A stretch of 64,000 nucleotides of DNA from Plectrocnemia conspersa (lineage: Eukaryota > Arthropoda > Insecta > Trichoptera > Polycentropodidae): the NCBI GenBank assembly GCA_009617715.1, contig VTFK01000345.1, positions 186,001-250,000 on the forward strand, written 5' to 3'. This document shows positions 12,640 through 24,419 of the stretch, in pieces (positions within the stretch are counted from its first letter, which is position 1; every line of letters begins with the position of its first letter). The notes under the pieces are model-generated. The model did no database searches. It saw only the letters and a list, made by a program, of their open reading frames with translations, and was not told where the DNA came from. The translations under genes were made by a program, and so were the position numbers.

Positions 12640-13215
12640 TCGAGATTTTAGCTGAGGCCTTTTCTACTTCGTATCATTTTACGAAAAAACGCAAACTAAA
12701 GTAGACCAAGCAAATAAAAATATTAGTAGAACTCAAATAGATCAAAAAATCAATAATAAAATCGGTTTATCAGAAATTCTTAGTACTGTTAAACGATTAT
12801 CAAATAGAAAGGCTCCAGGATATATTGATTGAAAACCTATTTTTTGTTTGCTCTAAATACTTAAATAACATATTTAATTCATATATATATTTTAGATATT
12901 TTCTAATTATCTGAAAAACGGCAGAAAACCATCTGATAAAAAAACTTAGCAAAGCAGATAACATACTAATTAACTATCGCCCAAACGTCATTTTGCAATT
13001 TATTTGAAAAAAATAATATTATCTTGATTAAAGAAATCTCTTAATAGAAAATTCATTAATGAACAATTTGGTTTCCACGAACATCAACTTAACAGACTAA
13101 CAAATCATATATCTGCCGATAATAATATAAAAAAGTTCCGGTCTTTTATTATCAGATATAGAGAAAAGGCTTTTGATACAGTATGGTATGACGGATTAAT
13201 GTTAATATTTTAAAA
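12640..13215 (+). pseudogene. Highly decayed non-LTR reverse transcriptase
   Basis: No long open frame survives. Stitching frames in order gives: LAEAFSTSYHFTKKRKLK at about 12650-12700; LSEILSTVKRLSNRKAPGYID at about 12768-12830, the GPD/APGYD-type RT entry block; ILINYRP at about 12965-12985; NEQFGFHEHQLNRLTNHI at about 13060-13115, the QFGFR block; and LLSDIE plus KAFDTVWYDGLM at about 13145-13200, the first catalytic block, with a one-base shift inside it. Order and spacing fit the N-terminal half of a Jockey-like RT. The YADD half is absent. The LLDIEKAF-type block is also seen in the scrap at 63530-63770, so the two may be one family. Confidence 0.68.
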
Positions 13216-16200
13216 TACATATATTTATTATGTCAGAAATTTCAAAATATTGTCAAATCCTTATATTTCGTATTTATTATATAATTATTTGTATTATCCA
13301 ATATGCATGGCACACAAAACGGAAACAAATATTAAATATAAGACACCAACAGCAACACGAAACATTAACGATTCGTACGCGAAATCGCCATACTTTATTT
13401 TTTTCTACAGCAGCACGTGGCGTAGAGGGGAAAAACGTATTCCGTGTAAAAATTGGAAGCGCGTATCGGAAAGGCTCGGAAAATATTTTTTCCGACCACG
13501 AAAATCCCGTGAAATATTCAGCGGCGGCCGGTAACAGGTGTTTCTACCTTTTATTAAAAATTGAGTTAATTTATTGAGAAATCAAGGCTTTTACGGTTAT
13601 GATTAAAATTATCGGCTTCGTTGCGACCGCCTATACACGTATAATTTGAACGAGGGGAAAAAACGTATCACGTTTCAATCGGCTCTAAGTACAAAGGAAA
13701 GGTATTAAATTATTTAATAAAAATAAAAATAAATTTAAAAGCTTTTAAAGCTTTTTTATTCACCGATAAATAAGAATCTATAAATTTCCACGCCATAACT
13801 TAAAATGGTTTTTATTTGAGTAATAACAGGTATTGTAAATAGTTAATCTGTATAAATTAAGGTCTGAAAAACACGGAAAATGCTTTCTTAATTATATGTG
13901 CCATGAAGAATTAACACAACGTATTCTTCTTCTAATTAAATTATATTAATTTTATTAACTACTAAATCAGTAGTTAATAAAATTAATATGTTTTAATAAG
14001 TAAAAATGCGCATTATAGCATATCGTTTTTAATAAACAGTAAGAGTTGATAAAATTTTATGGCTTAATCAGAGGACAGATTTCCTGGCATATAACTACAT
14101 AAGTTAAGTAATATTTTTTTATACGTCAGAATAATATGATAAACATAGAAAAGATCTATCTAGAAAATAAATTAGATATGCAAATGAGTAAATGGTTTTA
14201 AAGAGTTTTATTTTTTTGGTATAACCCATTGTTTTTTTTAAATGATTAATATATCATGTAAAAAAGTGTGTAAAAAATAGGTGAACATCACATCAAAAAT
14301 TAATTTTTATCACATAATTTTGGAGCTGCCAGTACATTGTTTATATGCGTGGGTTAGATTCGTTTATTTTTTATAGCACCAGAGCCAATTTAAATTTTGT
14401 GCAAATAACGCAGGCGATAAAGTCTAGATTGAGGGGCGCCGCTTTAAATTAAGGTTTGCCCCATAAATAAAATCTCGTAATCTGTCACTTCAAAGATCAG
14501 CGTCCCTGCCAAAAGCCATTCCATTCCAGGAGTAACAATTACTTTGCTCCTGGAAGCGGGCCTGCTCGTAAATGCTCCATCTTTATGCCTCTGAGCGAGT
14601 TAATGATTGACAATAATGATTTCACGCACCTATACATATTTTATGTCCTGATCCTCATATACGCCGAGTTTATATTGTATTAATTTATTTTTACATAAGT
14701 TCAGTAATTAAATTGTTATATAATTGTACCAAATACAAAAAAAAAATACTTTTTAAATATAACATTAAAATTTGGATGTTGATTGTATTCTCAATGAAAA
14801 CCTATTGAAATGGTATATTTAAAATTAAAATAATAATTTGTTCTTTATTGTTTAATTACAGACTCCCTTATATTTTCTGATAACTGCTATTTCTCTGATC
14901 GTTGTATATGAATTAAAAAAGTTTCTAACATTTGAGCTCGTGCTTAATGTGGGTTTTTTGATAAAATATTGTATAAACTAGCAGATATTATAGTTTTAAT
15001 TCAATTATCCTTAATTAACAATGACTAATTCTAGTTATCTTTAGAATATACATAGTCTATAATATATTTTTTTAATATTCACGCTTATATTTATACTTGT
15101 GAATTAATGTTTGTACATACGATAAATAATTTTAAATTTCTCCGACACACCCCATATGTGTGGTCGTTTGTTATTCACGCATACAGGAAAATTTGTGTTG
15201 GCAATTTATTCATGCTGTGCGCATCCTCGGATGCAACTTTGTCGCCTCTAAGGTCCTTCGGCACGTATGTAGGTATAACACACGAGCAAATAAATAATAT
15301 ATCAGCAATATCTTGTTGGCTAGGAGTGGTATTGTGTCTAGATCCAGTGTAAAACCACTTGGAGATCAATATACCATAAATAAAAAAAATAATAAAAAAA
15401 ACGCGCTAATAAGGTAAAAACTGTAAATATGATCGATAGCAATACTAAACGAAAAAGGAGAATATTTCTGCCAAAGATTTCAAAGAAATCAAAGATTTTA
15501 GTAATAAATATTTTTTTGTGTTTTATTTATTTTTAATAACATAGTGAAAAAAGTGTACAACTGACAATCAAACATTTTTTTATAAAAGCAACTTTAATTA
15601 ACAATATTTTTAATAAAATGATAAAGGCAAATAAATAAGGTTACCATTTGAGTTTAATGTACATTTAAAATAAGACATTATTTGTACATTATTAAAAATA
15701 TATTAATATTTTATTGGTTTTATTTTTGTATGACTTCGGTCGTATAAAAAGTGCAATTATCTTTATGCTACTCTAATGAACTGCAATCGTGATTTATCTT
15801 CCATCTTATTAAGCGCTCCGCAATTCAAATCGTTCCGCTTTGTGCAGACAAAGTGAAGACTCGAGATAAGTCGTCGAAACTTTTCGAGTCTTAAGACGCG
15901 TAATGAAGGGTTGAAATTCCTCGAAAGCCTTCGAATACTTTTACCTCTCCACAGAGCTTTTTAGCGTTTTCGGAACGTGTGCGCTTTACAGACATTGTTG
16001 TGAATTGTTGGAGCTTTCATTTAAAGTGTCGTCACGCTTGGACGACCACATATTTTTAATTCAAAAAAAGTTGTTTACGGGTTAAAACTGTTTCCTTGTT
16101 TCCGATTCGTCTCAATGTGAAAATGTGTTTATTTCGCAAAGGTTTTTCAATGTTCTCGAACACGTTTAAGCTTAAGATATTCAGCAGTCTGCATCAGAAA

Positions 16201-17394
16201 TACTGAAGGCGTTCGTTCTATTTCGAGTGCAGATTCTTCGGGCATAATGTCTTCCTGCCTGGTGAGATGCTCGGATTGTTCCGTAATGATTATTTAAAGG
16301 GAACAGAAGCAATCGGCATAATGCTCGATGGGAACATGTAAAAGCACTCAATCCGCACTCAACCTGTTCAAATCCATTACGATACATTTTAATACTCGCC
16401 CACTCGCGAGGAATCGCTTAAAGCTCTTTTTACACTTTCTTCCGACGCTTGATTAACAAAGTCCTCATTTCGAGGACTCTCCACTCATATAATCACTATT
16501 GATCCTGAATTAAATAGAATTATATAAATTAATATGGAATCTAGTCTAACGGGCATATAGCGTGTTTGCCACCAGGTATAAAAAATAATTAAATAGATTG
16601 TTAATGATCCTTTTTCTATTTTCAATTGCTTTTAGTGCAAGATAAATTAGATTTTTTCTTCTAAAGAAAATGTGTTTTATTTAGATTGCGATTTCCGATT
16701 TATTTCCACACTTTTCAAATAAGGTATTCGGCGGTTACAATAAAGTGGCGAGATAGTGATTTTTAATTTCCGCACTTGTCGCTATCGAGTTCTATTCAAT
16801 TTAGTTTTCAAAATATATACACATAAAGTTCTTCAAACCATTCATTTCGTGTGTATTATATATAGAATCAATGCAGTATTATTTGACGATAATTTAATAA
16901 AATAATACATGCGTATAATGTATGTTTCAGTTCCATTCACCTTGGCGTTATATTTTATTTTGCTAAGTTGCAAAATTCAATTCATTTTATAAACTAAGAA
17001 AAGATTTTTAATTAAAATTATTAACCTATAAAACTAATGTAAATTTACATAATATTTTAATATTATACCTTTTTAGAAAAATGTTAAGTTCTTAAGTTTG
17101 AACCTTTGTACTTTGTGTTGTACAGAAATAATTATTATCGAGATATTGATATCAAAAGCAAAACGTTAACATTAACAGTGAGTTTTCCTTTTTTATTTTG
17201 AATTGCAGAAACAATATTTTTAGTAATACTGCGTAAAATAAGCATTAATATGTCTGTATGTTTATTGTTAAATTTATTTATCTGCAATTTATTTACAAAT
17301 CTGACAATCATGATCTTTTAGCGATTAAACATATAAAAAAAATACGGATGGTGCAAACTTAAAATATATATGAAACATCCCTTAATTTTTTCTA
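13216..17394. other. Spacer with several GC-richer islands
   Basis: No gene recognised. GC-richer islands lie at about 13290-13700, 14380-14620 and 15740-16510. Open stretches of 60-115 codons inside them overlap on several frames and strands and have no recognisable domains. A 9-bp inverted repeat (14525-14533 with 14547-14555, ttccaggag and ctcctggaa) sits in the second island. Confidence 0.45.
13943..13989. repeat. Perfect 21-bp inverted repeat, 5-nt loop
   Basis: Left arm 13943-13963 and right arm 13969-13989 are perfect reverse complements (the left arm ends ttattaactact, the right arm begins agtagttaataa), with loop aaatc. No transposase and no clear target duplication flank it. It could be a template-switch product, a minimal foldback repeat, or less likely a small-RNA hairpin, as the loop is very short for a miRNA precursor. 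Confidence 0.95.
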
Positions 17395-17395
17395 G

Positions 17396-17550
17396 CGTCA
17401 CATAGCTATCGCCAAAAATATCTTTGTGTTTGACTAATGCAAAATGAGCTTTCTCAAGTGTCGGTCAAGAATTAGGGACGCGATCGCTACTCTCTTGGGC
17501 TACACTAAAGTTCGCCGCTGGATGGATTTATTCGACACCTCCCTTAATTT
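17396..17550 (+). repeat. Unclassified dispersed repeat R, copy A
   Basis: Shares blocks with 24240-24415 and 56112-56250. The core, aagaattagggacgcgatcg followed by ctactctc (17467-17494), is the best-conserved part. With copy C it also shares the upstream cgccaaaaa and ttgtgttt blocks. In one frame the core reads RIRDAIATLLGYTKVRRWMD, open to about 17577, so the repeat may derive from a coding element. I do not recognise the peptide. Confidence 0.55.
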
Positions 17551-20500
17551 AAATTATATATATGTACTATATATAAAATAATATTATTTACTTTTTATGG
17601 AAGTACCACATAAAAAAAAATATGGAAATTTCAATTCGTTGAGGTTTTTCAACCTGCGAAATTTCACGGTCAATTAATTTAAAAGTGTTGCTCAGTAAGC
17701 AAAAAATTATACTACTAGATGATACAAAGTGTACATATTTAAAAATATTTGTAAAATATATTTATATGTATATATATTTTTTTATACAAAAAATATTTTA
17801 ACTTATAACATTAACACCGAATGATAATATTGTTCAAAAATAAAATATAAACGTACAAAAAAAATCCTGATACATACCGATTATAATGCATACGAATATA
17901 GAATTATTACATAATTAATTTTTTTAATTATATTCTGACTGAAATATTAAATGCATATTTAAATAGAAATTAATAATTATACCATTATATTTTCTCTCGT
18001 ATTTTGCAATATAATCTTATAGTATGATTTATATAACATGTATGTGAAAACATTTACTTTATTTTTTTACCCGGCGACTGAATTTTTGCTAAATACTCAA
18101 TAATATAACTAGTATTAAAGCTTTAATTTTTGCACTGTTATTTTTTCGTTAATCAGCAAATATTTAAGAAAGTCAATACAACATGTTTGCTTATCGTAAT
18201 TCCTTGTGTCGGTCATAAAACTTATGTTTTTAAACAATATTTATGGAGTGTCAATCTTTTTAATCTACCTGCTCTGAATGCAGCTGATAATTTACTGGAT
18301 TAAAAACAATACCTGTCTTTAAAATTGAAGCGGTTAAAAACTATTTAAAAATAATTGTATAAATTTAATTTAAAAAAAACTATTCTCGAAAAATGATAAT
18401 TTTGCATTTTTTTCGGAAAATTCTATAGAAATAATTCTCTGAAAGAAACATTTAGTACGTGATTTTATAAATTTGTTGTTTTTTTAAAAATAATAATGAT
18501 TATTATAATAAAAACATAAATTTATACGCAGCGCACGAAATGGAATATTATGCGATATTTTTAATTAGCTTAATTTATGTACAAATTACTTAATATTTTT
18601 TTTATAACTACATATAATAATTAAACATTTAAATTAATTAATCAGCCATTGAAATAATATATCAGATAATTTAATTGCACTAAGCACAATAATTATATTC
18701 TCACTATCTATTATACCTTTTTTTGTAATAAAATATGTTTTATATATAAATTATATTTTATTTTTTAAAATACAAATCTCAATATATTTTACAAAAAATA
18801 AATACTAATAGTTTGGCGAATATTTAAGTTAAAAAACGGAGTAAATTATTTGGTTTTAGAATATACGGATTTTCTAGTCATTATGTTATACATTGATTAT
18901 TATTCATAAAATTACTTAGGTATAGTTAAAAATTAAATAAAGTAATATACTCATACAAATCTATGCTATTGTATTATTGTCAAATCAATACGACCTCACG
19001 TTATTTTTACTGTTATATATTAGCGATTGCAATAATGCCGATGGGACAAAACTGCGATTAAGCCCTAGCCGCAGTTAAAATTCGCGTAACCGATTGCGAA
19101 TATTCTCCGATTTGGTCTGCTGCAATTTATGCACTAATAACGCCACGGAGATCAGATTTATGGGAGGAAATTCGAAAAAAAAGAGTCGTCCGGTTTATAA
19201 TTGAAAATGCCAGTTTGTCCATTTTTTAATTTTCGTTTGGATAATTCGTAGAGTGCTTTTCGGGTGGGTCGATAGCTCGTCAATATGGCAATCACTGTCA
19301 CCACCTTTCACAGGATTATCCGTTCGGCCTCTCGGGGCTTTGGCTCTTCTAATAATTGTCAGACTTGCTCCAATTTCCGATCTTCTAGTGTCTTTGAGCG
19401 CTTGTTGTTGTTGTTGTTGGTTATTGACTTAACAAGACGTTAATTACGTACAAAATTAAGCGCGTACATAAAGCTGGATTAGTATTATTACAATGGCTTT
19501 GATTGGATATGTGGGAGTTATATAATACTATTCTGATTTATTTACAGATTTAATTGGTTTATGTATACACATGTATATTACATTTTTTAACTTTGGTGAA
19601 CCTAGCTATAAGATCCTGATAGATATTAATCTGTAACTTTTTAATTTTACATAGATGACGCAGGAATAGTAACAAAAAAACATTCTATGAGCATTGGGAA
19701 GATGAGTTTAACTATTGCCCCACTAAGAATAATCCTGATTTTTATACTTAGATTTTCAAATTTTGATGTATAGTCGGATAAATAAAGTATGTGCTATTCT
19801 GCAATAACGTCATAATCTCGGAATTTATCCGTTGAATTGTAACGCGAACTGAGTCAAAGTGATTAATTAAACGCTAAATTGGACTAAATAATGCGTTTGT
19901 TTTAATGTAGGATTCGCCATTCGCGTGTAATACTTTTGTTTGTTTTAAAACAACTCGGTCCGTTAATAAAATAAAATTTCAACCCAACAACTTCGCAACG
20001 TGAAAGGTTTTAATTTAGTAAATTACACATAAACGACGAGCTACGTTGTATTATATAAAATAGATTTAGTGTGGAAAATATGTATTGAATATGTACAAAT
20101 TTGATATCTCAAAACACACAGTACTTATGTTCTATATGCATTTGCTCGTTTAATGGGGTAAATGGATATCATTTATTATTCATCGGAGTGGATACGCAAA
20201 CAATGGCGGTGCATTGTAACCGAACTGACCTGGCCATATAAGGGTCTTTATTACTAAACTGTGACGTTTAAGTAAAAACGAACGAAAATGAATAAAAAAT
20301 GTACGAAAATCACCGAAGGTCCGCACAAACATTCCCCGATTACGACCGAATGAATACTTAATTCGAGGAAACGTTTTCCGAAATTAGACGATTTATAAAG
20401 AGCTACTTGGAGTTGTTTTTTTTATTTATTTTTTGTTTCAAGGTAAAGTAAACACGGAGGCGTTTAGCGCTGTTTAACTATTCTCTCTCAATTATAATTA

Positions 20501-20690
20501 AGATAAGCCAATTCAATATTTATCACAAATATTAAATTTAATTTGAAAACCAGATATAATTTAATTTGCTTACAATTCATAAAAATAATAACATCAATAC
20601 TAATTTATTTTTTATCAAATAATGTTTAGTATTTTATATATTAACACTTTAGCATCTTGAATATTATATGTTATAATTCAAGTAAATGTA
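17551..20690. other. AT-rich spacer, no gene recognised
   Basis: 17550-19000 is almost entirely A/T. GC-richer islands lie at about 19020-19440 and 19790-20470. No protein similarity and no long inverted repeat were seen. Confidence 0.5.
19402..19419. repeat. (TTG)n microsatellite
   Basis: Six consecutive TTG units inside a GC-richer island, flanked by nonrepetitive DNA. Confidence 0.9.
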
Positions 20691-20724
20691 TAATTTATTT
20701 ATTTATTTATTTATTAAAAGTATA

Positions 20725-20766
20725 ACCATCGTGAACTGACAGGCAAACCCAATGCGTCACGATAGT
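20725..20766 (-). other. 3'-terminal stem-loop of LINE family 1 (copy 2)
   Basis: Arms 20725-20734 (accatcgtga) and 20757-20766 (tcacgatagt). On the element strand all ten positions pair, one as a G-U wobble. Relative to copy 1 one base pair has changed on both sides (G-C to A-T), which preserves the stem. Confidence 0.65.
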
Positions 20767-20829
20767 CAAAAGTACTAATACATCATAATACATACAAATA
20801 TAAACAAGACAAAACAACAGACACAAATC

Positions 20830-21965
20830 ACCTCAACAGGTGTGCATTGTCCCATACGAACTGAACCAAAACTCCATATGTGCAAGAGAAAATGTCAATA
20901 TTACTATGGACAGAATTGAGCAGATAAATAGCCTTGGCCAGAGAAGAGTTGGCAAGTGTTCCACTTCTAGACTTAACAGGCAAGAATAGTGGACGCGACC
21001 GAGAACTATAACCACCTTCAGGAGCCCACATTTGAAGCTGCTCGAGCACTGAAGGATTGCTACGATGCCCTTGAGCAATTTTCAGAAGTGTTTAATTACA
21101 TAAACACTTCTGCGAGTCGACAAAGAAACGTATCCCAGGGCTGCCAAAATAAAAGCACTGGGAAACAAGAACGGATAATACCCGTATTCCTGCAAGTATA
21201 AATATCGAAGAAATTTACGTTGTACTTTTTCCAGCTTCAATTCATTACATTGATTCATTACGCCTGGGATCCAAATGATGGAGCTAGTTTCTAGTATGCT
21301 GCGGACTAGAGTATCATAAAGAGTGCGCAATACTAAAGTATTCCTGAAGTAACGCGCATTTCTCAAGATAAAACCGAGCATTTTTAAAGATTTGCTATGA
21401 GTCTCTGCAATGTGCTGGCTAAATTTCCAACGTTCTTTGAAAGTCACTCCTAAATCCTTAGTTGAAGAAAACCTTTCCAGAAAATATCCGCCTAGATGGT
21501 ATGAATATTTTGCCGGCGTTAATGATTTTGAAAATGAAATTGTGTGACAGTTCTTTACACTGAAAGGCAATTGGTTATAGCAAGCCTATTTCCATATAGA
21601 GTTGAGATCCTCCTGTAGGTCGAGGTAATCAGAAATCGAATGCATTTTCTTGTAAATTTTCAAGTCATCTGCATATAATAAAAAATCTTAATGCTCTATT
21701 GCTGTTTCTATGTCATTAATGAACAATAAAAACAACAATGGACCCAAATTGGATCCTTGAGGTACTCCAGTAGGGGTCTTTTATCGTTCTGAAAAGGAGT
21801 TATTATACTTGACGAATTGATATCTATTGGTCAAGAAATTTGAGAATAGATTTATGAGATCTTCAGAAAACCCGAAATAAGATAACTTTTTTACAAGTAA
21901 AGCATGGTTAATTTTATTAAATGCTTTTTCAAAATCTGTGTATACGACGTCCACTAATAATAGAA
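20830..21965 (-). pseudogene. Reverse transcriptase pseudogene, LINE family 1 copy 2
   Basis: Minus-strand pieces in order: DVVYTDFEKAFNKINHALL (about 21960-21900), the first catalytic block; a region at about 21780-21600 where frameshifts and stops interrupt a recognisable GVPQGSNLGPL-like segment and a YADD-like YMQMT stretch; an open frame 21570-21082 (LGGYFLERFSSTKDLGVTF, LYDTLVRSILETSSIIW, GYYPFLFPSAFILAALGY) matching copy 1 position by position; and a C-terminal piece 21049-20830 with RSRPLFLPVKSRSGTLANSS. At least three frame breaks. This copy shows where the C-terminus of copy 1 shifts frame. Non-functional. Confidence 0.82.
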
Positions 21966-21967
21966 AG

Positions 21968-24238
21968 CGTTTGTATTTTTGATGCAAAATAAATAAGGAC
22001 TAACCAATATATAACTTGAGCTATTACATTTATTAGCGCTTTAAAATATATTTAAAAAAATAAATACAATAAAAGTAACATTGCATTGAATTAAACATCA
22101 ATACAGTTTTGTCAGCTTTATAAACATTAAAATATAATAAATCATAAATAATATAATTCACCAAAATTGTCCCTTATTTTTGAAAATCTCCCTTTATTCG
22201 CCTTTGTCTGGGAATTCAAATATCGAACGCAGATAAAATAAGTTATGACCGAAAGTTATTTTTCTTCTGCGTATGATGTGTATAAGGAAAAATATGACAT
22301 GCCTTATTGGCGGTCGGGGGAGAGAGAGAAGAAAACTTTGTCCAGTTTAGATAACGGTAACGAAGCCATTTAGCGAAAGACCTATAAAACGAGCGTGCGT
22401 TACTAAATACACAAAAGTGACATATTACACCCGTGATGGGAGTAAATCAATTCGATCCGGACATATTTTCGTAGCTGGGCCTATCTCTCATTTACGATCT
22501 AAACGCAAACTAATAAAAGTGTCTTGATCCTGGGGCGACGTTTCAGTGTTTGTTTATTCGTCGGTGTTTTTTCCGACGTGTTTGTTGTGGGTTTTCCCAT
22601 GCGTGTTCGCACGGGTCAAGTGAAGAATTGGATCGTTTGGATTAGTTGAAGAAGCTTTTGGTTACTACAAAAAATAGCGAAGAGATTCAAAGACCTCCGA
22701 CAATATATGAAAAACTATCATGCATATTGTTTTGTGTTATACAAATACATGTGTAGTACTTAATTATTATATCTAAACTTCATATAATAAAAGAATTCGA
22801 TCTAATTTTTCCTCATGTAAGCTACCTTGATATTTATACGCAAAACATCTAGTAAATCTAATATGAAAGATCAGATAAATTAATAATAATATGTGTGATT
22901 AATCTATAGCAGTTCAATTATTAAGCAACGATTTATTCATTTAAACTTTCGTGAATTTAATCAAAAAATTATATTTAAACGGGTTTTAATTTATAATTAA
23001 TATTTTTTTAAATCAAAATAAAATCATTTACATATTTTTGAGAGTAAAGACTAAGTAAAGTTTGCTTTCGATAATATTAGTTTCGAATACTAAAAATATA
23101 TTTAAGTATTAATGTATGTACATATACAAAATTAAAAAAATGTTAAAGAAACAAAAATCTTAATATTATTTTTTTGAAAAAAATAAATAGTTAATTTAAG
23201 TGTTTTTTGTTGTAAATTTATATAACTGTTTATAAATAAAATTTCTATAATTATCCAACAATAAAATAATATGTAGCGATTAATAGACAACACCAGTCGA
23301 GAGACACGCCTCACGCGCATCTGAAGTTCCGGGAGCTGTACCCACAAACCTAGCAGCTGTCTATAAGAACGCCGCATTCTTATTAGCCAATATATTAGCT
23401 GTACGACCTGTTCCAATGACGCATTTTAGTAACTATTAGGCCCATTAGATGTGTTTTAAACATATACATGCTCATCTCAAAATAATGAACTTAACAGAAA
23501 AGATATTTTACACCTAGAAAATTTCTTCTACACGTCATATTATACAATATACATAATGGAAAATTCGAATTTAAGGCACGGTGGCCATTTTCCACAGACC
23601 GCACGTGTCTATATATCCACATACGTGTGATAGTAGTAATATAGGAATATCGCAAATTCGCCGGACTTTTGCGCCGTCTATTACCTTAGCTATGGCTGGG
23701 TTTTTAATTTAGTGCTAGATATTTCGCATCGGCGTCAATATATTTACTGCGGCCGGATTAACGTGCCCCGGGGACCACCGGACTCAAATCCTACTATTTA
23801 TTGCGATTTTTCTCCGCCACTGCTGGTGCCGTTTTAATTTGCAATCAACTTTTCCGATGGCCGCACTAGCCTCCGGCTTATAAACACGCGGACTGCTACT
23901 ACTATTCTCTCGCTCGCTCTTGGAGTCCGATAAATAAAAAGCGGAAACGTGCACACTGTGGCTATATGATTTGTGCGCCTTTAATGTACCGAATATGGCA
24001 GTAACGATTTAAACGTTGGATATTCGAGAGATATTCATAAAGTATAAATATAAAATCCTAAATGAATTTCTATATCATTTATTTTAGAATTTTTTTGTAG
24101 TACTGTTCTGACACAGATGAATTGTTTATGGGTGCGTCCGCGGGTTGCAGGCGTCTCCGAAGTGGGTCGCTCTAAATTCTGGACATCGAGCTGAACCATT
24201 GGATGAGCGGTGGTTTCGCTGATCTAGTGGGTCAGCCT
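21968..24238. other. Spacer with GC-richer islands
   Basis: No gene recognised. Islands at about 22190-22700 and 23570-24040 are GC-richer, the second containing ggccggattaacgtgccccg. The intervening DNA is A/T-rich with short unrecognised open stretches. Confidence 0.5.
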
Positions 24239-24239
24239 T

Positions 24240-24415
24240 CTCATGGTTAAAGTTCAAGTTGGAGGGTTCTTAAAGAGCAGGTGCCGTTAACATGCTTGAT
24301 AAAAAACTGGATGGCTCATGTAAAAGATACGTTCTCAAACGCTGGCTTTAGGACGCTATGTCTAAGAATAAGGGACGCGATCGCGACTCTCTAGGGTACT
24401 AGATCCATCTTTAAT
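24240..24415 (+). repeat. Unclassified dispersed repeat R, copy B
   Basis: Contains aactggatggctcatgtaa (compare copy C gctggatggctcgtgtaa) and the core aagaataagggacgcgatcg (starts 24364). Between the two blocks copy B has about 45 extra bases relative to copy C. The core again reads RIRDAIATL before a stop. The class of element is unknown. Confidence 0.55.
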
Positions 24416-24419
24416 CAAA

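Larger units (their letters stand above)
20692..21965 (-). mobile_element. 5'-truncated non-LTR retrotransposon, family 1, copy 2
   Basis: Minus-strand element whose 3' tail is (TTTA)n on the plus strand at 20692-20715, that is a TAAA-repeat tail rather than the pure poly-A of copy 1. It has the same 3' stem-loop (20725-20766) and the same RT family. It starts near 21965 inside the RT domain, more truncated than copy 1. The two copies clearly differ in sequence, so they are not products of one recent burst. Confidence 0.83.

Noticed and set aside
13230..13577. 115-codon and 94-codon overlapping plus-strand open stretches
   Set aside because: Two frames open over the same DNA with unrelated peptides and no motif. 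The segment follows the end of the RT relic and adds no RT block.
15340..15410. A-rich run with aaaaaaacgcgc resembling the tract at 6225-6256
   Set aside because: Similarity is limited to A-rich sequence plus a few bases; no B-box lies beside it.
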